64,000 nt of DNA from Microbacterium sp. T32 (GCF_001619615.1 NZ_LQQP01000005.1:1-64000); one strand, 5' to 3'. Positions 46,855 to 56,186 are shown, counted from the first letter of the stretch. Notes: generated from the sequence alone by a model not told the origin. Program-made: numbers and translations.

Positions 46855-48078
46855 TCAGCCGCGGCCGGCCCAGGGGTCGTAGTCGGCGATCAGCGCTTCC
46901 TGCGGCGGGCGGGTGGCATCCGGAACGTGTTGCAGGTTAACCCGCACGCGGTACCAGAGCGAGCTCGAGCCGCGCATGCCGTCGAGCATCACATCGGCGG
47001 GATGCAGAGCAGCCGTCGCCTCGGGATACCGGCGCTTCCACTCCTCGAGGGCGTCGAGGGCCTCGGGCTTGGTCTTCGTCCGCGCGACCTCGATGAGGGG
47101 CATCGTCGAGGTGCGGCGACCCGATCCGTCGGAGCCGCGCGGCGGCTTCTCGGCCGGCCCCATCTCGTCGGCGAGCGCCAGCAGGGCGGCGAGGGACCCG
47201 GCGGCGGTGTCGATACCCGCGTGCGGGTCGCCGATCGCGGCGAAGCGCTCGGGCACCGTGAGGACCGTGAACTCCTCGGGACGGCGTTCGCGCACCTCGT
47301 CCCACGTCAGCGGCGTCGACACCCGGGCATCGGCGAGCGGGCGGATGGAGTACGCGGATGCCACGGTCCGGTCCTTCGCGTTCTGGTTGAAGTCGACGAA
47401 CACGCTCTCGCCGCGCTCCTCCTTCCACCAGCGCGCGGTCGCGAGCCCGGGCGCCCGGTTCTCGACCTCGCGGGCGAGTGTCTCGGCGGCCCGGCGGACG
47501 TCGGGGTACTCCCATTCCGGCCGGATCCGCACGAGGATATGGAGCCCCCGCGACCCGGAGGTCTTCGGCCATCCGAGGAGGCCGTGGTCGTCGAGCACGT
47601 CGCGGGCGGTGAACGCGACGTCGACGATCTGCGCCCAGTCCACGCCGGGCATCGGGTCGAGGTCGATGCGCAACTCGTCGGGATGGTCGAGGTCTTCGGC
47701 GCGCACCGGATGCGGGTTGAGGTCGAGGCATCCGAGGTTCACGATCCACGCGAGCCCGGCGGCGTTGCGCAGGACCGTCTCCTCGGCCGACGTGCCCGAG
47801 GCATAGTGCAGGGTCGCGGTGTCGATGAAGTCGGGGTGATTCTCGGGCACGCGCTTCTGGAAGAACGGCTCCTGGCCCAGGCCCTTCGCGAAGCGCTTGA
47901 GCACCATGGGGCGGCCGCCCGCGCCGCGCAGCGCGCCGTCGGCGACCGAGAGGTAGTAGCGCACGAGGTCGAGCTTGGTGAGGCCGGGCTCGGGGAACAC
48001 GATGCGGTCGGGGCTCGTGACGCGGACCTCGTGACCGTCGACGTCCAGGACCGTCGGGGGCGTCTTCGCGGGGCTCAT
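46855..48078 (-). CDS. Stand-alone LigD-type DNA polymerase/primase domain protein
   Basis: A 407-residue archaeo-eukaryotic-primase-like polymerase domain of the kind fused in LigD of bacterial non-homologous end joining. Present are VFPEPGLTKLDLVRYYLSVAD, the catalytic LRIDLDPMPGVDW acid motif, KTSGSRGLHILV and DFNQNAKDRTVASAYSIR. There is no ligase or phosphoesterase domain in the gene and no ku next to it. The C-terminal ~100 residues are an extra region found in related actinobacterial proteins. Both flanks carry the same hairpin. Confidence 0.92.
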   Translation of the reverse strand: MSPAKTPPTVLDVDGHEVRVTSPDRIVFPEPGLTKLDLVRYYLSVADGALRGAGGRPMVLKRFAKGLGQEPFFQKRVPENHPDFIDTATLHYASGTSAEETVLRNAAGLAWIVNLGCLDLNPHPVRAEDLDHPDELRIDLDPMPGVDWAQIVDVAFTARDVLDDHGLLGWPKTSGSRGLHILVRIRPEWEYPDVRRAAETLAREVENRAPGLATARWWKEERGESVFVDFNQNAKDRTVASAYSIRPLADARVSTPLTWDEVRERRPEEFTVLTVPERFAAIGDPHAGIDTAAGSLAALLALADEMGPAEKPPRGSDGSGRRTSTMPLIEVARTKTKPEALDALEEWKRRYPEATAALHPADVMLDGMRGSSSLWYRVRVNLQHVPDATRPPQEALIADYDPWAGRG

Positions 48079-48147
48079 GCCGTGAGGCTAGTCCCGTGGC
48101 ATCCGCGGGGGGACTCCCTTGCGCGGCGTGCGGCGCGCGGGAATTGA

Positions 48148-48198
48148 GTGTCCAAGACACGCGGATGCCACGGCGATGCGTCCGCGTGTTTAGGACAC
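48148..48198. repeat. Hairpin GTGTCCAAGACACGCGG, copy 2
   Basis: Arms 48148-48165 and 48181-48198, 18 nt with two mismatches, so slightly decayed relative to copy 1. A further fragment GACACTGAACCGCGGGCG at 48234 matches the sequence that follows copy 1 (GACACCGAACCGCGGGCG). It lies between two genes read in the same direction. Confidence 0.82.
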
Positions 48199-48264
48199 CG
48201 AAATGTGGGCTCGGATGTCACGCCGTGCGGTTGACACTGAACCGCGGGCGACGCGCGCCGAACG

Positions 48265-48299
48265 ACGGAGGGCCGCCCCGAAACGGGACGGCCCTCCGT
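48265..48299 (-). terminator. Terminator of the BI-1 gene
   Basis: Stem ACGGAGGGCCG / CGGCCCTCCGT with an inner CCCG-AAA-CGGG stem, 13 bp beyond the stop of the minus-strand gene. Confidence 0.75.
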
Positions 48300-48312
48300 G
48301 TGAGGTGATGCG

Positions 48313-49200
48313 TCAGTTGTTGCCGCGCAGGATCGCGAGCAGGCGCAGGATCTCGACGTACAGCCACACGACGGTGACCATGATGCCGAAGGCGCCGACC
48401 CAGCCGTAGACGCGCGGGGCGCCATTACGGACGCCGCGCTGGATCTGGTCGAAGTCGAGGACCAGCGAGTACGCGGCCATGATGACCACGAAGACGCCGA
48501 CGATGACACCGAGCGGGATGCCGAAGAGCTTCACGTCGCTGAGCAGGCCGAAGGCTCCACCGGCGAGCGGCACGTTGAAGAGCATCAGGCCGACGTTGAT
48601 GAGGCTGAACACCAGGTAGCCGACCATCGCGATCAGGAAGATCTTGGTGGCGCGGGCCGAGGCGCGGATCTTCCCGCTGGCGAACAGCGCGAGAGTCACG
48701 CCCACGACCGACAGCGTCGCGAGGGTCGCCTGGACGACGATGCCCGGGTAGATGAACTCGAAGAACGCCGAGATGCCACCGATGAACAGGCCTTCGAACG
48801 CCGCGTAGGCGATGAAGACGGGAACCGACGGCTTCTTCTTGAACGTCGCGACCATCGCGAGCACGAAGCCCACGAGACCGCCGATGACCATCGGCAGGAC
48901 GTTCGGCGACGGGTTGGCGACGGTCACCGTGCTCATCGTCCAGATCCAGCCGACGACGGCGGTCACGACGAGGACGGCGAAGAGGCCGAGGGTCTTGAAG
49001 ACGGTGTCTTCGACCGTCATGCGGTCGGTCTGCACCGCGCCCGCGGACGGGGCCGCGTACATGCCCTCGATGTTCGCCGTCTCGGCGGCCGCAGCGGCTG
49101 CGGTCATCGACTGGGCGGGCGGGGGGCTGTAACGGGTCTGCGCTCCGCCACGAGGGTCCTGGAACGCCGGGTTGTTGAATGCCGGGTTGTTGAGGGCCAC
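48313..49200 (-). CDS. Bax inhibitor-1/YccA family membrane protein
   Basis: A 295-residue protein with seven predicted transmembrane helices after a polar Asn/Pro-rich N-terminus of about 70 residues. Helices include FAVLVVTAVVGWIWTM and YAAFEGLFIGGISAFFEF; the closing LVLDFDQIQ...VWLYVEILRLLAIL carries the conserved Asp of the family. Bacterial BI-1 proteins are pH-sensitive calcium leak channels in studied cases. Monocistronic. Confidence 0.92.
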   Translation of the reverse strand: MALNNPAFNNPAFQDPRGGAQTRYSPPPAQSMTAAAAAAETANIEGMYAAPSAGAVQTDRMTVEDTVFKTLGLFAVLVVTAVVGWIWTMSTVTVANPSPNVLPMVIGGLVGFVLAMVATFKKKPSVPVFIAYAAFEGLFIGGISAFFEFIYPGIVVQATLATLSVVGVTLALFASGKIRASARATKIFLIAMVGYLVFSLINVGLMLFNVPLAGGAFGLLSDVKLFGIPLGVIVGVFVVIMAAYSLVLDFDQIQRGVRNGAPRVYGWVGAFGIMVTVVWLYVEILRLLAILRGNN

Positions 49201-49334
49201 AGGGACTCACACTCCAAATTGCTGGTGATCACAGCACCGTGCTGTAGACCAACACTAGCCGAGCAGGCCGGGAGAATCCTTGTGCCGACTGGGATTCTGC
49301 TTTGAGCGGAGCGCTTGCCGGATACCCTGGGCGC

Positions 49335-50324
49335 GTGCCTGTCGAGCGCCCCCTGATCATCGGTCACCGCGGCGCGCCGGGGTATCTTCCCGAGCATTCC
49401 CGCTCCTCATACGAGCGCGCGATCGCCGCGGGCGTGGATGCCATCGAGCCCGATGTCGTGCCCTCGAGGGACGGTGTTCTCATCGTGCGGCATGAGAACG
49501 AGATCGGCTCCACGACGGATGTGTTGACGCGCGCGGAGTTCGCGGATCGCCGCCGGGAGGCCCTTGTCGACGGCGAACTCCTGGATGGCTGGTTCACCGA
49601 GGACTTCACCTGGGCGGAGCTGCGCACCCTCCGTTGCCGCGAGCGCATCCCGGCGCTGCGACCGGCGAGCGCGGCGCACGACGACGAGGATTCGGTGCTC
49701 AGCCTCCGCGACGTGCTCGACCTCGCTCGGGCCGGCGGCGTCGGTGTGGTGCTCGAGATCAAGCACGCGGCGTTCTTCGCCCGCGCCGGGTTCGACATGG
49801 CCGCGCTCGTCGAGCGAGAGCTACGGGATGCCGCCTGGTGGGACGACCCGGGGCTGGTCATCGAGTCGTTCGAACCTCTCGTGCTGCAGCGGCTGCGGGA
49901 GCGTGGCATCCAGGCTCCCCTCGTGCAGTTGATCGAGGCCGAGGGGGCGCCCTGGGACCTGCGCGAGCGGGACGGGGCGGATGCCGCGTCGTACGCGTCG
50001 ATGCTCACACCCGCGGGGCTCGACGTGTTGGCGCGGGAGGTCGACGGGATCAGCCCTGACAAGCGGCTGATCCTCGCGCCGGATGCGGCCGGGGTGGTTC
50101 GGGCGCCGGCGCCGTTCGTCGCGGGCGCGCACGAGCGCGGGCTGCGGGTGTTCACGTGGACGTGTCGGCCCGAGAACGCGTTCCTGCTCCCGGTGTTCCA
50201 GGGGACGGGCGGACCGGCGGAGTTCGGCGGGTACGAGCGGGAGTGGGCGGTGCTCCGAGATTCCGCGCTCGACGGCGTGTTCGTGGACCACCCCGACCTG
50301 GGCGTGGCGTTCTTCGGCGCGTAG
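49335..50324 (+). CDS. Glycerophosphodiester phosphodiesterase
   Basis: 329 residues from GTG 49335, giving the family start IIGHRGAPGYLPEHSRSSYERAI. The TIM-barrel catalytic HRG (His12) and EPDVVPSRDGVLIVRHE metal motif are intact. It hydrolyses deacylated phospholipids to glycerol-3-phosphate. No signal peptide, so cytosolic. The insertion of about 60 residues after the first strand is found in the longer actinobacterial type. Confidence 0.92.
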   Translation: MPVERPLIIGHRGAPGYLPEHSRSSYERAIAAGVDAIEPDVVPSRDGVLIVRHENEIGSTTDVLTRAEFADRRREALVDGELLDGWFTEDFTWAELRTLRCRERIPALRPASAAHDDEDSVLSLRDVLDLARAGGVGVVLEIKHAAFFARAGFDMAALVERELRDAAWWDDPGLVIESFEPLVLQRLRERGIQAPLVQLIEAEGAPWDLRERDGADAASYASMLTPAGLDVLAREVDGISPDKRLILAPDAAGVVRAPAPFVAGAHERGLRVFTWTCRPENAFLLPVFQGTGGPAEFGGYEREWAVLRDSALDGVFVDHPDLGVAFFGA

Positions 50325-50411
50325 GCGCAGGGCCGCGACACCCGCGCGACCGCGCCCGCGCGGAGGCGCAAGCCCCGACTGCGGCGCGACCGTGCCCGGG
50401 AGGATGGCGAA

Positions 50412-51341
50412 ATGACGGTGGACGTGACGGTGGTCGGCGGAGGCATCTCGGGCTTCGCGTGTGCGCGGGCGGTGCAGGATGCCGGGGGGACGGCGCGCGT
50501 GATCGACCGCGGGCGCCGGCCGGGCGGGCGCCTGGCGAGCCGCACCATCGACGGGCGTGCTGTCGACCTCGGGGCGTCGTACTTCGTCGTCGGCGACGAC
50601 GAACGGTTCGCGCGGGTCGTCGCGGGCTGGGAGACGCGCGGCATCGCGCGGCCGTGGACCGACACGTTCTCGGCGTTCGACGCCGACGGGACCGAGACCC
50701 GCAAGAGCGGTCGGATGCGGTGGGCGGCGCCGGCGGGCTCGCGTTCGCTCGTCCTCGATCTGGCCGACGGCGTCGATGTCGAGTCGGGGCGGGAGGTCGA
50801 GCGCGTCGCTCCGTACCGGGTGGACGGGAAGGATGCCGGTGAGGTGGTGCTCGCGATGCCGGAACCGCAGGCGCGGCGTCTGGGGCATGGCATCCCGGTC
50901 GCTCCGCAGGACTGGGAGCCGGTGCTCGCCGTGGTGCTGCGCTGGGAGAAGCGGCGTTGGTCCGCCGATCTGCACGGCGCTTTCGTGAACGGTGACCCCG
51001 ACGTCGCTTTCATCGCGGACGACGGGGACCGCCGCGGCGATGGCGCGCCGGTGCTCGTGGTCCACACGACCGGCGGAGCCGCGCGAATGTACCTCGACGA
51101 CCCTGATGCCGCGGTCGCGCCGGTCGTGGCGGCCACGCGGCGACTGCTGCGGATCGACGCCGAGCCGGTCGCGACGCACGCCCACCGCTGGACGTTCGCA
51201 CGCCCCGCCCGGGCGACCGGCGAGCCGTTCTTCCGCTCGCCGGGGCTGTCCCTGTGCGGGGACGCGTGGGGCCAGTCGCCCGCGGTCCGCACGGCGTGGG
51301 CGTCGGGCGATGCCCTCGGCCGCGCGCTCGCGGCATCCTGA
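50412..51341 (+). CDS. FAD-dependent oxidoreductase (renalase-like)
   Basis: A 309-residue flavoprotein of the NAD(P)/FAD amine-oxidase class. The dinucleotide fold VVGGGISGFACARAVQDAGG, then the RGRRPGGRLASR flavin motif and DLGASYFVV match renalase-like proteins. C-terminal GDAWGQSPAVRTAWASGDALGRAL is the second FAD contact. The substrate is unknown. 87 bp after the GDPD gene. Confidence 0.85.
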   Translation: MTVDVTVVGGGISGFACARAVQDAGGTARVIDRGRRPGGRLASRTIDGRAVDLGASYFVVGDDERFARVVAGWETRGIARPWTDTFSAFDADGTETRKSGRMRWAAPAGSRSLVLDLADGVDVESGREVERVAPYRVDGKDAGEVVLAMPEPQARRLGHGIPVAPQDWEPVLAVVLRWEKRRWSADLHGAFVNGDPDVAFIADDGDRRGDGAPVLVVHTTGGAARMYLDDPDAAVAPVVAATRRLLRIDAEPVATHAHRWTFARPARATGEPFFRSPGLSLCGDAWGQSPAVRTAWASGDALGRALAAS

Positions 51342-51393
51342 ACGCTCGCCCCAAACCCCGGGCCGTGTCGGAGGCCGCGCATAGGGTGGGGGA

Positions 51394-52359
51394 ATGGACG
51401 CAGGGGGCGCGGGCATCGAAGCGGTGCAGGTGAAAAGGGCGTTCGGCGCCGTGACGGCGGTGGCGGACGTGACGTTCACGGCCGAACCGGGCCGGGTCAC
51501 GGGCCTCGTCGGGCCGAACGGATCGGGCAAGACGACGCTGCTGCTCATGCTGGCGTCGCTGCTGCGACCCGACGCGGGCGAGATCCGGATCGGCGGGGTC
51601 GACCCCGTCGCCGACCCGGCGGGCGCACGGCGACTCCTCGGATGGATGCCGGACTCCCTGGGCGCGTGGCCGACGCTGACCGCGCGCGAGGTGCTGGTCG
51701 CGACGGCGCAGCTCTACGACCTGTCCCGCGCCGAGGCGCGAACGCGCGCCGACCGGTTGCTCGAACTCGTCGACCTCGTGCCGCTCGCCGGCTCCGCCGC
51801 GCGGGTGCTGTCCCGCGGGCAGAAGCAGCGATTGGCTCTCGCGCGCGCGCTCGTGCACGAGCCGCGCGTGCTGCTGCTCGACGAGCCCGCGTCGGGCCTC
51901 GACCCCCAGGCGCGCATCGACCTCCGCGTGCTGCTGCGGCGCCTCGCGGACGAGGGGCGCACGATCCTCATCTCCAGCCACGTGCTGTCGGAACTGGAGG
52001 AGGTCGTCGACGACGCGGTCTTCCTGCTCGACGGCCGCACGGTCGGACGTGATCGTGTCGCCGCGGCGACCGCGCGCGTCCGCGTCTGGCGGGTGCGGGT
52101 GGCGGTCGATGCTTCTCGGGGAACAGCCTTCGACCGCGAGGCCGTCGCGGGGGCGCTGGGACGCGCACCGGACGAGGTGGGCGTCGATCGACGCGACCTC
52201 CTCGTGCCGTTCGCCGACGAAGGAGCCGCCGTCGCGGGCCTCCGGGCCCTCGTGGGAGCCGGCATCCCGATCGTCGAGTACGCCCCCGCGGTGGGAGACC
52301 TCGAACACGCGTTCCTCGACCTGCGAGGGAACGCCGCGACCGAGGGGAGCCCCGAATGA
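51394..52359 (+). CDS. ABC transporter ATP-binding protein
   Basis: A 321-residue ABC ATPase of the CcmA/NatA class. Walker A GPNGSGKTT, signature LSRGQKQRLALARAL (SRGQ in place of SGGQ) and Walker B VLLLDEPASGLD are clear, plus a C-terminal extension of about 100 residues as in exporters of antibiotics or lipids. ATGA overlap with the permease gene. Confidence 0.93.
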   Translation: MDAGGAGIEAVQVKRAFGAVTAVADVTFTAEPGRVTGLVGPNGSGKTTLLLMLASLLRPDAGEIRIGGVDPVADPAGARRLLGWMPDSLGAWPTLTAREVLVATAQLYDLSRAEARTRADRLLELVDLVPLAGSAARVLSRGQKQRLALARALVHEPRVLLLDEPASGLDPQARIDLRVLLRRLADEGRTILISSHVLSELEEVVDDAVFLLDGRTVGRDRVAAATARVRVWRVRVAVDASRGTAFDREAVAGALGRAPDEVGVDRRDLLVPFADEGAAVAGLRALVGAGIPIVEYAPAVGDLEHAFLDLRGNAATEGSPE

Positions 52360-53435
52360 ACGTCCGCCGGCTCGGCACGGTGATCGGCATCGACCTGCGC
52401 CAGCGCGTGCGGTCGGTGGGCTGGTATGTGCTGCTCGGGATCTTCGCGGTGATCCTCCTCGCGCTCCTCACGCTGTCGTTCTCGTCGTTCTCGCTGAACG
52501 AGGGTGGCAACGGCTGGTTCTACTCGCTCGTCATCATGTTCGTGCTGCTGCTCGTGCTGTTGGTGTCGCCGACGCTGAGCGGCAGCGCGGTCAACGGAGA
52601 TCGGGATGCCGCGACGTTGGCTCCCGTGCAGGTGACGCTGGTCACGACGGCCGAGATCGTGCTCGGGAAGTTCCTGGCGGCGTGGATCTCGGGTCTCGCG
52701 TTCCTCGTGGTCGCGCTGCCCTTCCTCGTGGTCGCGACGTTCGCGGGCGAGCTCAACCCCGCGGTCATCGCCTCGTCGCTCGGCATCCTGGTCCTCGAGG
52801 TCGGCGTCGTGGCGGCGATCGGGGTCGGGGTGAGCGCGATCGTGGCGCGTCCGGTCTTCTCCGTGGCGACGACGTACCTGATCGTGGCGGCGCTGACGCA
52901 CGGGACCGTCATCGCGTTCGGTCTCGGTGGCACGGCGCTGCGGACCGAGCAGACCGTCACGACACGCGACGTGGACTGGAACGCGGTGCCGGTCGGGTGC
53001 GATCCGTATCTCGAGAACGACGCGACCGAGTGTCCGCGGCTCGACGAGATCGGGTGCACGACCTCGTCGTACACGAGCGAGGTGCCGCGGTTCGACCGCG
53101 TCTGGGGTGTGCTGGCGGCGAACCCGTTCGTCATCCTCGCCGACGCGACGCCGCCGACGTATGACAAGTACGGGAATCCGTCGGACCTCTTCTCGCAGAT
53201 CGCGTCGGGCGTGCGGCTCGCGCAGATTCCCCCCGACCCGGCACCGTCCTATGACTCCTGCGCCGGCGTGACGCTTCAGGACCGCTCGATGGAGGACCGG
53301 ATCGCCGGCACGGTCCCGAGCTGGTTCGTCGGGCTGTTCCTGCAACTGCTGCTGAGCGCCGGTCTGCTCGCGTGGGGCATCGCCCGCACGCGGACCCCGG
53401 CCCGGCGGCTGCCGCCCGGGACGCGGATCGCCTGA
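52356..53435 (+). CDS. ABC-2-type transporter permease
   Basis: A 359-residue permease with six predicted helices, in two groups with a large extracytoplasmic loop (about 195-320) that contains several cysteines (VGCDPYL, TECPRL, IGCTTS, DSCAGV) and may form disulfides. It pairs with the ATPase just upstream. The substrate is unknown. A 15-bp direct repeat GACGCGGATCGCCTG includes its last codons (53420) and recurs at 53456. Confidence 0.85.
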   Translation: MNVRRLGTVIGIDLRQRVRSVGWYVLLGIFAVILLALLTLSFSSFSLNEGGNGWFYSLVIMFVLLLVLLVSPTLSGSAVNGDRDAATLAPVQVTLVTTAEIVLGKFLAAWISGLAFLVVALPFLVVATFAGELNPAVIASSLGILVLEVGVVAAIGVGVSAIVARPVFSVATTYLIVAALTHGTVIAFGLGGTALRTEQTVTTRDVDWNAVPVGCDPYLENDATECPRLDEIGCTTSSYTSEVPRFDRVWGVLAANPFVILADATPPTYDKYGNPSDLFSQIASGVRLAQIPPDPAPSYDSCAGVTLQDRSMEDRIAGTVPSWFVGLFLQLLLSAGLLAWGIARTRTPARRLPPGTRIA

Positions 53436-53565
53436 GCTCGCGGGGCCTCGGAAGAGACGCGGATCGCCTGTGCGTCACCGCAGCCGCGCCTCGAGCGCCA
53501 CGGCGACGTGCGGGGCGCGACCGCGCGCGTCACCCGCCCGACGTGCCGACGAACGCCCGGGCCGC

Positions 53566-53766
53566 TCAGGCGTGGCCCTCCGCGGCAGGGGCATCGTCGT
53601 CGGCCTCGGCGTCGGTGAGGGCGTCGCCCGTGTGATCGTCGAGGTCGACGTTCTCCTCGGCTTCGGCGGCATCCTCGCGGACGTCGTCGGTGACGGCATC
53701 TGTGGGCGCGCCGCTGTCGGCACGGGCATCGTCGGCGTGGCGGGAGGGGAGATCCGGTGTGCTCAT
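53566..53766 (-). CDS. Small highly acidic protein (66 residues)
   Basis: ATG at 53766 reads a 66-residue peptide of nearly all Asp/Glu/Ala/Thr with no hydrophobic core. No domain is recognised; it is probably disordered. It lies 80 bp after the nuclease gene on the same strand. Codon use is consistent with a real gene but the low complexity makes this uncertain. Confidence 0.5.
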   Translation of the reverse strand: MSTPDLPSRHADDARADSGAPTDAVTDDVREDAAEAEENVDLDDHTGDALTDAEADDDAPAAEGHA

Positions 53767-53846
53767 GCGGCCACGGTGCCGGAAGGGTGCCGCCCCGGCG
53801 AGTGGCTTGACAGGACGGATGCCGTGGACCTCGGCACTCGCGAGGC

Positions 53847-54890
53847 TCAGAACTCGCAGACCACCCCGTCCTTGTCGCGATCCTTGTACCAGTCGTACTC
53901 GGGGTCCTGTCCGCGCACGTAGTTCCCGTAGCCGTTGGCGTTGGCCTCCTTGCACGACCCGAAGTGCGGGTCCGTCGCGGGGGCCGGGTCGGCGGGGGCC
54001 GGCTGCGCGGGCGCCGGTTCCGGCTGTGCGGGCGCCGGTTCCGGCTCTGCGGGCGCCGGCGGTGCGGGCGCCGGTTCGGTGGGCATGGGGACCGATTCGT
54101 CGAGGCTGATGTAACTCGCCTGCAGCGGGTGCGCACCGTAGCCGTCGCGTCCGTCGTACCGCGCGACGGCCCATCCCGTGCCGATGAGGTGGGTGCCGGC
54201 ATCCTGGCCGTTGACCTGGACGTAGCGCAGCAGCCGCCCGTACTTGTCCTTGTCGTCGCGCCCGGGGACGCTCACGAGGACGACACCGCCGGGAGCGAGG
54301 AAGGACGTCAGCTCCGCCGTGGCCTGGTCGTACCCCCATGAGCCGGATTCGGGGGCATCGATGCCGATGAGTCGCACCTTGCCGACGCTCGTGTCGATCG
54401 TGTCGCCGTCGATGACCGAACGGACTTCGACCGGCGTCGTCGTCGCCGACGGAGTGGGCGTCGGAGTCGGCGTCGGAGTCGGTCGGGGCGTGCGGGACGG
54501 CGCCGCCGATGCCGCATCGGACGGCGGGGCGGAGGTCGCGGGCGTCGCAGCGAAGGCGACGGGGGCCTTCTGTGCCGCGCCGGCGACGGTGGCGCTCGTG
54601 ATTCCGCCGGTCGCGAGCACTCCGACGGCGGCAACGGCCGTCACCCAGGCGGCGGTCTTGCGGCTCCGGAAGCGCAGCCATGTGCGACTGTTCTTCGCGA
54701 GACCGACGATTCCCGTGATCAGAATGATGAGGAAGATGACGGCGAAGATCGGCGACAGGATCAGCGCCACGATCAGCAGCGCGACGCCGAGCACGATCCA
54801 GAGCCAGGTCGGAATGCGTCTTTTCGTCTGACGGCTTCCGGGCGCGGAAAACGGATTTGTTGCGCCTGCGCGCACGGTCGATCGAATCAT
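53847..54890 (-). CDS. Membrane-anchored thermonuclease with excalibur domain
   Basis: 347 residues. Two hydrophobic segments (about 28-65 and 80-107) precede a Pro/Thr linker with a TP repeat run (about 135-146). A staphylococcal-nuclease (TNase) domain follows with VIDGDTIDTS, VRLIGIDAPES, DKYGRLLRYV. A Pro-rich PAPAEPEPAPAQ linker leads to the C-terminal excalibur calcium-binding motif DRDKDGVVCEF. The topology suggests an extracytoplasmic nuclease tethered to the membrane. Isolated on the strand. Confidence 0.88.
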   Translation of the reverse strand: MIRSTVRAGATNPFSAPGSRQTKRRIPTWLWIVLGVALLIVALILSPIFAVIFLIILITGIVGLAKNSRTWLRFRSRKTAAWVTAVAAVGVLATGGITSATVAGAAQKAPVAFAATPATSAPPSDAASAAPSRTPRPTPTPTPTPTPSATTTPVEVRSVIDGDTIDTSVGKVRLIGIDAPESGSWGYDQATAELTSFLAPGGVVLVSVPGRDDKDKYGRLLRYVQVNGQDAGTHLIGTGWAVARYDGRDGYGAHPLQASYISLDESVPMPTEPAPAPPAPAEPEPAPAQPEPAPAQPAPADPAPATDPHFGSCKEANANGYGNYVRGQDPEYDWYKDRDKDGVVCEF

Positions 54891-54992
54891 GAATGCGCCC
54901 CCCGACGCGTGGGAAATCCCCCCAATTGATTCCGAGAATAGCGGGAAAAGGGGCGCGTGTGTTCGTGGGGTGGCGGTGGATCCGGGGTGCCG

Positions 54993-55985
54993 TCAGTCGG
55001 TGGCATCCGGGATCGTCAGGTCGACCGTCGGCCACGCCGGGAGCGGGTCGTCGAACGCGGCCCAGGCGTCGGGGCCGGCGGCGAGCTCGTCGTCGGTCAG
55101 AGCCGCGAGGTCGAGGATGTGTCGCAGCCGCGGCGCCGAGAGATCGAGTCCGGTGAAGGCGATCTCCTGCCCGAAACCGAGGTTTCCGTCGTCGGCGCGG
55201 AGCGGTTCGATCCACATCGCCGAACCGACGTGCTCCCACCGCGCCAGGATGCCGGGGCGTGAGGCGAGCCGGCAGAACCCGGCGGATCGGACCAGGCGCC
55301 CCGCCGCGCCGTGGTCGAGACGGTCGAGGGAGGTCTGCAGGCGGGCGGGGTGGAATGGCCGCACCTGGTCGTAGCGCAGGGTGCTGACCCGGTTGTCGCG
55401 CATGTACGGGTCGTGCTCGTCGTTGAGCGCGCGGATCCACCCGGCGCGTTCGAGCACCTCGGTCTCGTGGTCACGGGGAGCGCCGGCGTGCAGATCGGCC
55501 TGGGGATCACGGGTGAGCCGGAGCGTGGCGCCGGGATTGAGGTGCGACGCGAGAGCCATCTGCAGGGCCAGGGCGGCCGTCGGCACCTGCTCCCAATTCA
55601 CCCAGACGATGCGCGTGGCGATCTCCAGCGCCACGGCAGCCTGACGTGCGCGGGCGCCGACGTCGCCGCGGGGGTCGCCCGGAGCGGTGGATGCCACGAG
55701 CGGAGCGTCGTCGAGGAGGTCGCCCATCATGTGGCGGGCATCGACGACGCAGACCGCCTCGACCTCGACCCCGCCGCGCGCGGCGATCGCGTGAATCAGG
55801 TCGACGTCGGTGCCGAGGTCCACCACGAGGCGCTCGCCGTTGATGCGCGAGCGAGGGTGGGGGAGCGGGTGCGCGGCGCTCCGGACGACCGCGTGAAGCG
55901 GACGACCCAGGGCGAGGGCGGCACGCTCGGCGTAGGCCCGGCGTTCCGGCGCGCACACACCCATCGTCGCGATCGTCGTCTTCAC
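54993..55985 (-). CDS. CobW-like protein lacking the P-loop
   Basis: A 330-residue protein from GTG 55985. It has the CobW C-terminal domain ([15 protein letters not shown]...[30 protein letters not shown]) and the body of a COG0523 G-domain, including VCVVDARHM. But there is no GxxGxGKT P-loop, no CxCC zinc motif and no NKxD (WVNWEQ in its place). It is therefore a GTPase-dead relative, possibly a zinc or metal carrier without GTP control. It is divergent from the cysteine-free L36 gene around a Zur-like box, so zinc-starvation expression is likely. Confidence 0.82.
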   Translation of the reverse strand: MKTTIATMGVCAPERRAYAERAALALGRPLHAVVRSAAHPLPHPRSRINGERLVVDLGTDVDLIHAIAARGGVEVEAVCVVDARHMMGDLLDDAPLVASTAPGDPRGDVGARARQAAVALEIATRIVWVNWEQVPTAALALQMALASHLNPGATLRLTRDPQADLHAGAPRDHETEVLERAGWIRALNDEHDPYMRDNRVSTLRYDQVRPFHPARLQTSLDRLDHGAAGRLVRSAGFCRLASRPGILARWEHVGSAMWIEPLRADDGNLGFGQEIAFTGLDLSAPRLRHILDLAALTDDELAAGPDAWAAFDDPLPAWPTVDLTIPDATD

Positions 55986-56001
55986 GGTATCCGCCTCTCG
56001 T

Positions 56002-56051
56002 TTGTCGGGAATCGGGGGACAGCCTATCTTGTTATTGAGAACGGTTATCAA
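56002..56051 (+). promoter_or_regulatory. Promoter and Zur-like operator of rpmJ paralogue
   Basis: -35 TTGTCG (56002-56007), 17 bp, -10 TATCTT (56025-56030); initiation near 56037. The 17-bp imperfect palindrome TTGAGAACGGTTATCAA (56035-56051, 14 of 17 positions symmetric) covers the start site and ends two bases before AGGAGG. Its TTGAnAAC-GTTnTCAA form suits a Fur/Zur-family box. It would also cover the upstream region of the divergent CobW-like gene. Confidence 0.7.
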
Positions 56052-56063
56052 CAGGAGGATGCC

Positions 56064-56186
56064 ATGAAGGTTCGCAACTCGATCAAGTCGCTGAAGAACC
56101 AGCCCGGCGCTCAGGTGGTGCGCCGCCGCGGCCGCGTGTTCGTGATCAACAAGCTGAACCCGCGATGGAAGGGTCGCCAGGGCTGA
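56064..56186 (+). CDS. 50S ribosomal protein L36, zinc-free (C-) paralogue
   Basis: A 40-residue L36 ([21 protein letters not shown]...) with no zinc-binding cysteines. It is the C- type (YkgO/RpmJ2) that replaces the zinc-containing L36 when zinc is scarce, freeing zinc. Start ATG with a strong AGGAGG seven bases upstream. The Zur-like box overlapping the promoter and the divergent CobW-like gene fit zinc-responsive control. Confidence 0.93.
   Translation: MKVRNSIKSLKNQPGAQVVRRRGRVFVINKLNPRWKGRQG

Noticed and set aside
53420-53470. 15-bp direct repeat at the end of the ABC permease gene as an insertion footprint
   Set aside because: One short pair 36 bp apart with no element between; more likely a small slippage or duplication.
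53566-55440. A 624-codon minus-strand frame
   Set aside because: Only its last 66 codons look like a possible gene. The rest is a shifted-frame shadow of the nuclease and CobW-like genes.
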